A DNA stretch of 64,000 nucleotides from Cyclobacteriaceae bacterium (GTDB lineage: Bacteria; Bacteroidota; Bacteroidia; Cytophagales; Cyclobacteriaceae): assembly GCA_013141055.1 (NCBI GenBank), contig JABFRS010000001.1:2721714-2785713 (forward strand). Reading direction: 5' to 3'. The notes beneath the pieces were generated by a model. The model ran no database searches. It saw nothing but the letters and a program-made list of their open reading frames with translations, and had not been told where the DNA came from. This document shows positions 51,630 to 59,795 of the stretch, piece by piece (position 1 is the stretch's first letter; every line of letters begins with the position of its first letter). A program made the translations under genes and the position numbers.

Positions 51630-53024
51630 TCAATTGGAACCGAGTAGTATTTTAAACAGCCCCTCCAGTTTCGCCCAAGCAACTCGTACATCGCGTTCGG
51701 TTGAGACCCAGTTCTCGTTATGATTAATCATATGCAGTCGTTCCAAAGAATAGGGCTTATCATAATCAGTTTTGACTTGATCTATAGTCTCAATAAGATT
51801 CTGGTCAGTAATGCTCGTACATTTTCCGTTGACAATATGACTTAGCATTTCACCCAATGTTGGATTGTGCTTCGCGTTTTTCTGAATTTTTTCGTATTCA
51901 TTATTCTTCTTAAAGAATGCTATTAAAGAACATTCCAAAAAACTGCGAAGAAGGTCATGAGTTGCATTTGGAAATTGAGCTACATCAATATCTCTCAACT
52001 CCTCATATAGAAGGCGTAAGTTAGAATTTCCAATTCTAAAAGGTATATCTACAGAAGTAAAAAGACCTGTTGGTTGGGGTCTACTTCGAAGTGCTATGGG
52101 CTTGTCTGTAGCTTTCGGTGGTTTTCCGCCTGGAGTGATACTTACGGTTTTGTTCCCAAAAATGTCTTCGACTGTATTATTTTTTATCTCGGCATCAACC
52201 TTTTTAGCATCTTCGATCTTTACAGATTTTATATAAGATTCAATTTTGTCGGTTTTGTTTAATGATCTCGAATCTATTTCGTTGTCATTGAAGTCCTTTT
52301 TTCGGAGAACGTTATGAATGATGACTTTTAGTTTTTCCTTGAAATCAACATCTCTTACGGTTAATGCGCCTTTTTCATCCACTTCAAATCTAAATTCGGC
52401 TTTGGCAGGCCCTGTCGTAACAAGCCTAAAAAATGTTGTTACATATCCCTTACCCAATATTTGATCTTTCATTTCTTCAGGAATGTCCAATTGCCTTACT
52501 ATTCTTGCAATACCTATCTTAATAAATTCAGCATGGTTTTCACTTCCTCTCCGAACCTTATAAGTGCTTCGTTCAGTATCCTGCCAATTGACCTCATTGT
52601 TATTATTGGCGTGTTTACGGTCTATATATCTGAAACCTTCATTTTTGTTATCGGTTACTATACATTCAAGCAAGAAGGAGCTATCCAACTTAGCAACACT
52701 ACTTTGCGTGAAGAGGTATTTATTAAGTCTTTCATCAGAAACTAATTCAGGATTACTTAAAATTTTATAAGCTGCTAACCGTCTGTTGCCCTCAAGCACG
52801 ATGTAACTTCCTCCGTCGGACCACACCACTAATTTTTCAAGTTGAGGCAAGTCTAAATCTTTGACAATTTCTTCGACTAACTGCTTGATTTTAAAATCAG
52901 ATTTAGCAACAAAAAAGTGAATTAAATCACTTTGATCGGAGTTGAAATATTTATCAGGGAATCTTGCATTCTCGTCCCAAAGCAGTAGATCTTTTATGGC
53001 AATTTTCTTATTCTCAATACTCAT
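51630..53024 (-). CDS. ParB/sulfiredoxin-fold protein, second of pair
   Basis: A 464-residue protein with N-terminal KIAIKDLLLWDENARFPDKY and LEKLVVWSDGGSYIVLEGNRRLAAYKIL, the same ParB-like core as its neighbour (EGNRRLAAYK). It then continues into a longer helical part with a hinge (FGNKTVSITPGGKPPK) and a C-terminal domain ending at NWVSTERDVRVAWAKLEGLF. The two ParB genes are diverged paralogues. First gene of the operon with the methylase, divergent from the nuclease gene with a 307-bp gap. Confidence 0.75.
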   Translation of the reverse strand: MSIENKKIAIKDLLLWDENARFPDKYFNSDQSDLIHFFVAKSDFKIKQLVEEIVKDLDLPQLEKLVVWSDGGSYIVLEGNRRLAAYKILSNPELVSDERLNKYLFTQSSVAKLDSSFLLECIVTDNKNEGFRYIDRKHANNNNEVNWQDTERSTYKVRRGSENHAEFIKIGIARIVRQLDIPEEMKDQILGKGYVTTFFRLVTTGPAKAEFRFEVDEKGALTVRDVDFKEKLKVIIHNVLRKKDFNDNEIDSRSLNKTDKIESYIKSVKIEDAKKVDAEIKNNTVEDIFGNKTVSITPGGKPPKATDKPIALRSRPQPTGLFTSVDIPFRIGNSNLRLLYEELRDIDVAQFPNATHDLLRSFLECSLIAFFKKNNEYEKIQKNAKHNPTLGEMLSHIVNGKCTSITDQNLIETIDQVKTDYDKPYSLERLHMINHNENWVSTERDVRVAWAKLEGLFKILLGSN

Positions 53025-53331
53025 AATTGAATTATACAGTTAATCCTTCAGGCCACAGAAAATTTTTCTGAAGCCAATTTATATTAGCTAAAAGCTGAAA
53101 TGACTGATTGTTAATCGAGTTGGTAAGAGGAAAAGAATCATACTAAAGTAAATATTTTTTGATAAGTAACAAATCGAATATGCCCTAACTTTTTGATGTA
53201 ACAAGATGAATGCTTCGTTAAATATTTGTAGATTCAATCTTTAGTATCTGTCCTCCCCTAACTATCTATTCGCCCCAATTAAAGTTACGCGTTTGGGTAT
53301 ACAAGAATTACGACCTTAAGAAAATCTTAAC
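53025..53331. promoter_or_regulatory. Divergent control region of the methylase operon and nuclease gene
   Basis: A 307-bp AT-rich gap with no gene. It should hold both divergent promoters. No clear TTG/TAnnTTTG pair and no TGAY-N4-RTCA box was found. Confidence 0.5.
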
Positions 53332-54620
53332 ATGAATTGGGCAAAGGTAAATCGTGGAAAGCTGTCACTAATTAACTATGTAAGGAAGGCCGATCCGAAA
53401 ACTAATTACTGGCTGGATTTATCTCATAATAAGATAAATTATTATCGAAAGTTAACAAACGATCGCTTCAATATTATTGTTTATGGTGATGATAGTATCA
53501 AGACAGATTTCTATGTAATTCCTTATGAAGAAATAAAGCATCTTCTTGTAAAAGAGAATTTTGCTAAAAGTGATGGTAGAAGACGTTGGATTGGAAGTAT
53601 CATCAATCATTATCTCTCCTTAACTAATACTGACACAAAACACAACGTTGCCGATAAGCATGGGGTATACTCATCTGATTATAACTCAGGAAGATCATTT
53701 TACCTGATTGGATCTAAATACGGCGAGTTGGCGAATATTTCTATGCTTCCTGCCATGATCAGTAAGGAAGTTATTGCGATAGGTTTTTACGATGCACCAC
53801 TAGATGGATATTATCTTAGGTCAGAAGTGGAGATAAAGCAATTTCTTATAGAAGAAGGGGAAGCGCCAAAATCTTATAACGCAATTGCAAAGTTTCTGCA
53901 AATAAAATCGGGAGACATTGTAGCAATTAAAAAATCAGGCTCGCCAAGAGGTACAACGCCAAGTCTTATTATCGATGCCTATGCCATTGTTGTTGAAAGA
54001 ATGGGCTCTGTATACTCTTACGATTCGCTTGAACTAGGCCATTGTATTAGTGTAGAATTTCTGGATACCAGCCTTAATAAAGAGTTTGGTATTGGAGGAC
54101 ATAATAGGACCATTGCACGAATTACAGAACCTGAATTGGTTGCGCAAATTTTCGATGGTTTTTTACCTAAAGACGAGGATAACATAAGACGAAAAATTAG
54201 AAAAAAGAGGGGGTACACACAAAATCGACAAAGCTCCAGCATAGGAAAGGTAGTAATCCTTACGTAGCCAATTCGAGGCATAACGAACTCCAAAATCGTT
54301 TCAAGGAAAAGTTGGAACGACTTTATGGTGTGGATAAAGTGACCATGGAAGAAGACTGGGTAGATATCAAAGTAGATTTGGGAGACAGTCTTATTTTTTA
54401 TGAAGTAAAGCCTTTTCACCTGGTTGAAGACTGTATTCGGGATGGTCTAGCTCAAGTGGTTTTGTACGGATTTTATTCCGAAGATAAAAGACCCAAAAAA
54501 TTAGTTATAGTAGGCCCATCAATGCCTTTAACGGAAGATCAAGAGCTAATTCTTTATTTGAAAAGCAATTTGATTTTCGATTTTGATTACGAAGGATTTC
54601 AAGTTGATCAGACTTTTTAA
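53332..54620 (+). pseudogene. Modification-dependent-type nuclease, split by a -1 frameshift
   Basis: First frame 53332-54267 (311 residues): after an N-terminal region comes VIAIGFYDAPLD...FLQIKSGDIVAIKKSG..., an EVE/McrB-N-like fold used to read modified bases. The frame then ends. The -1 frame, open from 54201 to 54620, gives NPYVANSRHNELQNRFKEKLERLYG, DWVDIKVDLGDSLIFYEVKP and LAQVVLYGFY: a PD-(D/E)xK nuclease (D-x-x-V and E-V-K). The two halves are one protein in related enzymes. A slippery A AAA AAG at 54201-54207 is in phase for -1 slippage; a G5 run follows it. Thus damage, sequencing indel or programmed slippage are all possible. Confidence 0.7.
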
Positions 54621-54687
54621 TTTAAGATAAGGTAGAATGTATTAATTTTGATCTAAGAATTCGTTCTTTAAATGCTGGCAAAAAACG

Positions 54688-54708
54688 AGGTGACCTATTC
54701 GGTTACCT
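54688..54708. repeat. Inverted repeat near the right end of the island
   Basis: AGGTGACC-tattc-GGTTACCT, an 8-bp stem with one mismatch, 48 bp left of attR. It may be a terminator remnant or a recombination accessory site. Confidence 0.3.
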
Positions 54709-54755
54709 ACTATTCAAAACATTGAGTTTTAGTGGCAAAAACTAAGATAGTGCGC

Positions 54756-54770
54756 TCCCAGCGGGGTCAC
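54756..54770 (+). other. Attachment site, right (attR core)
   Basis: TCCCAGCGGGGTCAC, a perfect direct repeat of the tRNA-Lys 3' end at 4265-4279. No tRNA body precedes it; the upstream sequence is island DNA. The chromosome-side flank begins here. Confidence 0.9.
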
Positions 54771-54784
54771 AGAATAAAAAGAAG

Positions 54785-54808
54785 CCTTAGCAGTAGCTAG
54801 GGTTTTTT
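54785..54808 (+). terminator. Original tRNA-Lys terminator, displaced by the island
   Basis: CCTTAGC-agta-GCTAGGG (one G-T pair) followed by TTTTTT. It begins 14 bp after attR, where the terminator of an uninterrupted tRNA-Lys would be, which supports the insertion model. Confidence 0.75.
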
Positions 54809-54831
54809 AGTTTCAAGCGAAGGTGGCATTG

Positions 54832-54860
54832 TCCACCATAGCTGCTTCAGCGAAGGTGGA
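54832..54860. repeat. 29-nt nested palindrome, copy 2
   Basis: Outer arms TCCACC / GGTGGA, inner GCTG-CTT-CAGC; same length and plan as 4179-4207, with a compensatory change in the outer stem. It overlaps the very end of the GreA/GreB gene. Confidence 0.55.
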
Positions 54861-55329
54861 GTTCATACTCAATCTTAATGATCCTCCACACAAACTCACC
54901 CGCGCCTGTTTTTACAATTGCTTCATCCCCGACTTGTTTGTTCATGAGAGCGTGCGCCATCGGTGAATCCATGGAGATATAGTTTGGAGTGTTGATAATT
55001 TCTTCAGAGCCCACGATGCGGAGCCTTTTCCGTTCACCTTTGCTATTCTCAATTTCCACCCACGCTCCAAACATCACCTTGCCCTCCTGAAACGGTGAAT
55101 ACGTCACCACTTTCAAATCATCAATGCATTTTCTTAAGTAGAGCACACGACGGTCGATCTCCCTCAGACGTTTTTTATTGTAATGGTAGTCTGCATTCTC
55201 AGAACGATCTCCAAGACTTGCGGCCCACGAAACTTTTTGAGTGGTTTCAACACGTTCTACCCTCCAGAGATGATCCAGCTCCGCCTTTAACTTTTCTAAA
55301 CCTTCCGGCGTAATTAAAAGTGTTTTCAT
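54847..55329 (-). CDS. GreA/GreB-family transcription elongation factor
   Basis: A 160-residue protein. The N-terminal coiled coil LLITPEGLEKLKAELDHLW...ENADYHYNKKRLREIDRRVLYL carries the acidic tip GDRSENADY that reaches the polymerase active site. The FKBP-like C-terminal domain follows (GAWVEIENSKGERKRLRIVGSEE, SMDSPMAHALMNKQVGDEAIV). It reactivates backtracked RNA polymerase. The form with RxxYLRKCIDDLKVV is closer to GreB. First chromosomal gene after the island. Confidence 0.93.
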   Translation of the reverse strand: MKTLLITPEGLEKLKAELDHLWRVERVETTQKVSWAASLGDRSENADYHYNKKRLREIDRRVLYLRKCIDDLKVVTYSPFQEGKVMFGAWVEIENSKGERKRLRIVGSEEIINTPNYISMDSPMAHALMNKQVGDEAIVKTGAGEFVWRIIKIEYELHLR

Positions 55330-55623
55330 CTTATAACATCAGGCCTTCAATTCCCTTTATCAGATATTAATATTTCTTCTCAACAGATGTTATTTTAATA
55401 GATTGGACAAACCTTGTTTTTAAGATTTCAAATCCCATGTGGTAAATTTAGGGATTAGAATTCAGTTTATTGATCGAAACCTTATCTGATACGACTTTTC
55501 ACAAAAGGAGTTTTTGCAAACTTAATTTCCACCCTCCGACAAATCGTTACAGTATAAATACACTTCACTACACCTCCCCCGAATAGGCCCCAACGAAAAC
55601 AGCAACCTTTCGTAAAGGTGCCA

Positions 55624-57114
55624 ATGAAAGTAAGAATCCTGTTATTCCTCTTCCTCCTTGCAACAATTATATCCTATGCCCAGGATGAGAAAAGTAAAAA
55701 ACTATCACTGTTTGTCGACAGAGTACTAGCAGCAGCACCACCAGTACCCGGTGTCAGCATTGTGGTGGTCAATACCGATAGCATTGTATTCGCAAAAGGT
55801 TTCGGATGGGCCGATGTTGAGAACAGCGTAAAGGCAACAGCCGAAACAGGCTTTTACATCGCCTCCACTACAAAACCCTTTGTTGCATTCCTGGCCGCGA
55901 CGCTCGCCGACAAAGGAAAAATTGATCTGCAAAGACCGATCTCCGACTATGCTCCCTTCAAAAACTTCAGCGACAAGTCCCTCTTTAAGAATATCACCAT
56001 TCATGATCTGCTTACCCATCAAAGCGGAGGGGACAATGATTTTCTCTCTATCAAGCTGGCGTACAGCGGCGACTATGATCAGAAGATGATCCTGGATCTT
56101 GTCGAAAAACATACCGTCGCAAATGAAAAGGGGAGAGCCTTCGAGTACACCAATTTTGGATACTACCTTTTTTCTATCCTGTTGAAAGAAGAGTTGGGCC
56201 TCGACTGGAGAGACTTGTTGCGCGACATGATCTTTGAACCGCTTGATATGAAGAACACCACCTCGTATATCTCGGTAGCTGAAAGGAAAGATCTCGCCAT
56301 GCCTTACAACGGCATCCTATCGGATACGCCTCAACGTGCCTACCTCATGAAAACTGATGACACCATGCACGCAGCCGGCGGCATTATTTCTTCAGCCAAT
56401 GACATGGGCAAGTGGCTGATGTTTCAGATGAATATGGGAAAGGTTGGCAACACACAATTGTATTCAAGGGAAGTACTGCAGATGACACAGCTTCAGAAGA
56501 TTGCAAACATGCATAAGTTCTCTCCGGTGTTTGAAGGGAACGGTTACGCATTGGGATGGCGCACGGGTACCTATAAAGACACACCTTTAATATATCATTT
56601 CGGAGGCTACACAGGTTTCTTTGCTCATCTCTCTTTCCTTCCGGAAAAGAAACTGGCGGTTGCGGTATTTGTCAATCATGAACTCGGCAGTGTTCCCGGA
56701 AACTTAATCGCAGAATATGCCTATGATCTCTACCTGGGAAATACTTCCGCATTAAAAGGTCATGAGAAGTATGCGGATGTAACACTTCCCAAACTGGTAG
56801 AGAAGAACAGAAATGCGGAGATAAAATCCAGGGCACACTTTGCGAAACGGGCTTGGCAACTCACGCTTCCGAAAAGTAGTTATGCAGGATCTTATTTCAA
56901 TCCGGAATTAGGGACCGTATTGGTAAAAAGTGAAAACGATGAATTGACCCTCACCTTTGGCAACATGAAATCCATTGCCACCGCTATTGAATTACCCGAT
57001 GTCATCAGAGTAGAACTCATCCCCGGCGACGGCATGGCCATCCGCTTCGTACTAAAAGATCACCAGGTACAGGAATTGAGATATAATGGAATAAGCTTTA
57101 TCAAAAAGCAGTAA
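55624..57114 (+). CDS. Secreted serine hydrolase (class C beta-lactamase-like)
   Basis: ATG 55624 (an upstream GTG at 55618 adds two residues) gives a signal peptide (MKVRILLFLFLLATIISYAQ). A beta-lactamase/DD-peptidase domain follows: IASTTKPFVAF (S-x-x-K), YTNFGYYLFSIL (Y-x-N) and HFGGYTGFFA (H-x-G). The C-terminal 110 residues form a lipocalin-like domain. Family members act as esterases, D-aminopeptidases or beta-lactamase-related enzymes; the substrate is unknown. No obvious operon partner. Confidence 0.92.
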   Translation: MKVRILLFLFLLATIISYAQDEKSKKLSLFVDRVLAAAPPVPGVSIVVVNTDSIVFAKGFGWADVENSVKATAETGFYIASTTKPFVAFLAATLADKGKIDLQRPISDYAPFKNFSDKSLFKNITIHDLLTHQSGGDNDFLSIKLAYSGDYDQKMILDLVEKHTVANEKGRAFEYTNFGYYLFSILLKEELGLDWRDLLRDMIFEPLDMKNTTSYISVAERKDLAMPYNGILSDTPQRAYLMKTDDTMHAAGGIISSANDMGKWLMFQMNMGKVGNTQLYSREVLQMTQLQKIANMHKFSPVFEGNGYALGWRTGTYKDTPLIYHFGGYTGFFAHLSFLPEKKLAVAVFVNHELGSVPGNLIAEYAYDLYLGNTSALKGHEKYADVTLPKLVEKNRNAEIKSRAHFAKRAWQLTLPKSSYAGSYFNPELGTVLVKSENDELTLTFGNMKSIATAIELPDVIRVELIPGDGMAIRFVLKDHQVQELRYNGISFIKKQ

Positions 57115-57187
57115 AGACATACGAAGTAATACGTATACCAAATCCCTCCCTTCCACCTTACCTTAGTCATAGCTTTCCCCTAGTGCT

Positions 57188-58831
57188 ATGCTACGATCCA
57201 ACACTCTGCTCTTCCTATTTCTGCTTTTTATTATGCCGGGCTTCGTGCTTGCCCAGATGCCGACAACGAAAAGACAGGAATCTATTCCCTCTTTCTCGTT
57301 CACGTCCATGAAAAGTGTGATGGCCGACATCCGGATCAGCACCGATGGAAACAGAATTCTGGCACATGATGGTCAATTTGAAACCATGGGTGTTCTATTG
57401 TTAAAAGAGAAATCAGGCCGGTACCTTCAGCCCAATGCAACGCAACGGGATGCTGTGGGAATGGTCCACCAGTATTTCTATTCTCCCAATCTTCAATACC
57501 GCGTCGTTAACACCTTTGGTTTTAAATCATACGTCCCTGCGAAAAAAGGCAATGGAAAAATTGAAACCATCCATGATTGGCAAACTCATGGAGCCTCTTT
57601 GCTGGAGGACGAAAACAAGGATTACCATTTCGAAGCTCCTGAAAATTATTTCACCCTTGCGGTCACGGATGAAGGCAAGCTGATCACTACAAAACCCGGT
57701 GGTTTCAAAAAGCAATCGAAGTACGGACCGGGGCAGCCAACAAAATGTGAAGGATTGTTTTTAGTGGATCCCATGACGAAAGCATCCACAACGTTATCAG
57801 CGGAAGATAAATTTCCCATGAAGACACAGTTTGTTCTTTCTCCTGACGGCCAGCTTTTCTGCTGGATCGAAGATGTACACTTTGAGAAGGGGAAGGGTCT
57901 TGGTTATGATGTTGTGCATGCATTCGATCTTGCAACTGCAAAAAGCTGGACGTTTCAAAAGCCCCGGGGGATATCACGATATCAGCTCAGCAATACATTG
58001 CTCTACAGCAAAGACTACATCAGCGATCCCGGTAAAGATGCGATTACTCTCTATAATGTACGTTCCGGTAAGCTTGTGGCAAAAGAACCGATTGAACAAT
58101 CCTATACCGAACAGTCATTTTTAGTCAACGACAAATTGTTCTTTTACAATGAAGACACTTTCTCCTTGCTGGAAGTGAAAGCCAACGACAAGCAGGGATT
58201 AAATGTATTGCCTCCCGTCATGCTCGACACCACAGGACTTCAGATCGACACCGCGAGATATTTTACGCAAGTGATGGCAAGCAACCGGCTTATGCTCCTT
58301 CCGAATTTCTATGAGGAGAAACGGCGTACGAGAGCCTATGCTTTTGACATCACCACCGGCAAGCCAACACTGATCATCTACAATTTGTACGACAACATCT
58401 ACCCACCGAGCCATGAAAAGGTGATGGCAGAAGAGGAATCAGCTTGCAGAAGGGCGACTGCAAAGCTGCCGTTCCCGGTGGGTGCGACACTGTCCGACAT
58501 AAAAGGCGACTGCAGTAAACCCGCGGCCTTCATCACCGCCTATGATTGCAAGAGGGACAAATACACATATGGTGTATTCAATGCGAACACGGTGTACACC
58601 ACTTCCGGCGCCCCGTACGAGATTGCCAATAAATACAAGTATTGCAGCACCTCCAATTTAAAAATGTGTACCCGCTGCAATGGCATGGGCAGCTACAACG
58701 AGACCATCGGCGTGAAGCTCGACCAGTGGGAGCAGGTCAACTTCAACGTCTACGTCCGCGATCCCAACAAGGTGACAAGAACGAATGTGAATACAACGTG
58801 CCCGGTTTGTAAAGGGAAGGGAGTGTTGTGA
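57188..58831 (+). CDS. Secreted protein with C-terminal DnaJ-type zinc motifs
   Basis: A 547-residue protein with signal peptide (MLRSNTLLFLFLLFIMPGFVLAQ). A long beta-propeller-like middle follows (repeated GHDxx/VLSPDGQLFCWIED, RSGKLVAKEP). The C-terminus has two CxxCxGxG motifs (CTRCNGMG, CPVCKGKG) around 45 residues apart, as in DnaJ zinc fingers. The role is not known. The C-terminal zinc motif on a secreted protein is unusual. Confidence 0.7.
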   Translation: MLRSNTLLFLFLLFIMPGFVLAQMPTTKRQESIPSFSFTSMKSVMADIRISTDGNRILAHDGQFETMGVLLLKEKSGRYLQPNATQRDAVGMVHQYFYSPNLQYRVVNTFGFKSYVPAKKGNGKIETIHDWQTHGASLLEDENKDYHFEAPENYFTLAVTDEGKLITTKPGGFKKQSKYGPGQPTKCEGLFLVDPMTKASTTLSAEDKFPMKTQFVLSPDGQLFCWIEDVHFEKGKGLGYDVVHAFDLATAKSWTFQKPRGISRYQLSNTLLYSKDYISDPGKDAITLYNVRSGKLVAKEPIEQSYTEQSFLVNDKLFFYNEDTFSLLEVKANDKQGLNVLPPVMLDTTGLQIDTARYFTQVMASNRLMLLPNFYEEKRRTRAYAFDITTGKPTLIIYNLYDNIYPPSHEKVMAEEESACRRATAKLPFPVGATLSDIKGDCSKPAAFITAYDCKRDKYTYGVFNANTVYTTSGAPYEIANKYKYCSTSNLKMCTRCNGMGSYNETIGVKLDQWEQVNFNVYVRDPNKVTRTNVNTTCPVCKGKGVL

Positions 58832-58848
58832 GGTGTATGTATAGATAA

Positions 58849-59124
58849 CCCACGGTTTTAACCGTGGGCTCTGAATAGTTGAACACATCGGGAACCATTT
58901 CAATGGTTTTACACACATATTAAAAACCATTAAAATGGTTACGGGCAACATTGGTCACCACCTAACCCACGGTTAAAACCGTGGGCTAATTAACAACGCT
59001 GACACACACAATGTCAATTCGATTTGCATAGTGTGTTGAGGTAATGATGTTCAGATGATTACAACCCGCGGTTCTAACCGTGGGCTATGAATGGTTGGAG
59101 ACATCTGTAACCATTTCAATGGTT
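58849..59124. repeat. REP-like palindrome cluster, left of the RAYT gene
   Basis: Three 20-nt palindromes of the type CCCACGGTT-tt-AACCGTGGG at 58849-58868, 58966-58985 (opposite orientation) and 59065-59084 (one mismatch). The first and third are each followed by a conserved tail with a second hairpin AACCATTTCAATGGTT (58893-58908, 59109-59124) and ACACATATTAAAAAC. A related AACCATTAAAATGGTT hairpin is at 58925-58940. Unit length is about 85 nt. Confidence 0.85.
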
Positions 59125-59209
59125 TTAAACACATATTAAAAACGCAAAATTGTCAGGATAACCAGATTGCGCCCATACTCTTCAAACTATTCTTTTGTAC
59201 AAAAAGATT

Positions 59210-59659
59210 ATGTCACACTCCCTACCAAGAATATGGGTTCATGCAATTTCCGGCACCAAGGATCGGTTGCCATTGATCAATCTTAATCAGGAGAAGAAAA
59301 TTTACCAACATTTGGAAGAACAATTAATAGAGCTGAATTGTCCTGTGAAGATTATAAATGGCATGCCTGACCATGTGCATCTTCTATTTAAGCAAAATCC
59401 GAATATTAGTGTTGAAGATACATTGAAGCAGATAAAAGGCAATACATCATATTGGATAAATCATAATGATGTACTAACTGAAAAGTTTGCATGGCAAACA
59501 GGGTATGGTGCTTTTTCTGTGAGTGAATCGCAACTTGAGAAGGTTACGGCGTACATTCTCAATCAGAAGATGCACCATAAGCAGATGACATTCAAAGAAG
59601 AGTATGAAGCGTTTTTGAAGTTTAATGGATTTAAATTGGATGGTGATACGTTCAAATGA
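59210..59659 (+). CDS. REP-associated tyrosine transposase (RAYT, Y1/IS200-like)
   Basis: ATG 59210 gives MSHSLPRIWVHAISGTKDRLPLI (149 residues). HUH motif GMPDHVHLLF (H-x-H) and, near residue 100, the QTGYGAFSVSES Tyr motif, both in an intact Y1 transposase. It is flanked by REP-type palindromes on both sides (58849-59124 and 59708-59727). RAYTs are domesticated IS200-type enzymes that cut REP hairpins as single strands. No IS200/IS605-type ends or TnpB are present. Confidence 0.9.
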   Translation: MSHSLPRIWVHAISGTKDRLPLINLNQEKKIYQHLEEQLIELNCPVKIINGMPDHVHLLFKQNPNISVEDTLKQIKGNTSYWINHNDVLTEKFAWQTGYGAFSVSESQLEKVTAYILNQKMHHKQMTFKEEYEAFLKFNGFKLDGDTFK

Positions 59660-59707
59660 TATAGCTCACCGTTATAACCAAGCCATGGTGCGTTCCGATT
59701 TATACAG

Positions 59708-59727
59708 CCCACGGTTTTAACCGTGGG
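59708..59727. repeat. REP-like palindrome, right of the RAYT gene
   Basis: CCCACGGTTTTAACCGTGGG, identical to the copy at 58849-58868. It closes the RAYT/REP unit on the right side. Confidence 0.85.
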
Positions 59728-59795
59728 TACAAATCGTTGTTTAACATTCGCTGAAAGTTTGATTCAGCTTATAAATTTCAGACCTTCCACCCTCA

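Larger units (their letters stand above)
4265..54770. mobile_element. ~50.5-kb tRNA-Lys genomic island (composite)
   Basis: Bounded by 15-bp direct repeats of the tRNA-Lys 3' end, with an intact tyrosine recombinase at the left end. The left 40 kb is a hypoxia/energy-stress cargo under one putative operator family. The right 9 kb is an AT-richer defence-type cluster introduced by a fragment of a second integrase (45621-45839). I see no conjugation, relaxase, phage structural or replication genes, so transfer would depend on a helper. Excision between the repeats would give a circle of about 50,491 bp. Confidence 0.85.

Noticed and set aside
53025..53331. Small RNA or toxin gene between the methylase and nuclease operons
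   Set aside because: No hairpin series and no open frame of coding quality was found.
4265..54770. Prophage or conjugative element
   Set aside because: No capsid, tail, lysis, relaxase, type IV secretion or replication gene was seen in the island.
58849..59124. CRISPR array
   Set aside because: The repeats are palindromes in both orientations with conserved tails, spacing is uneven and no cas genes are near; this is a REP cluster.
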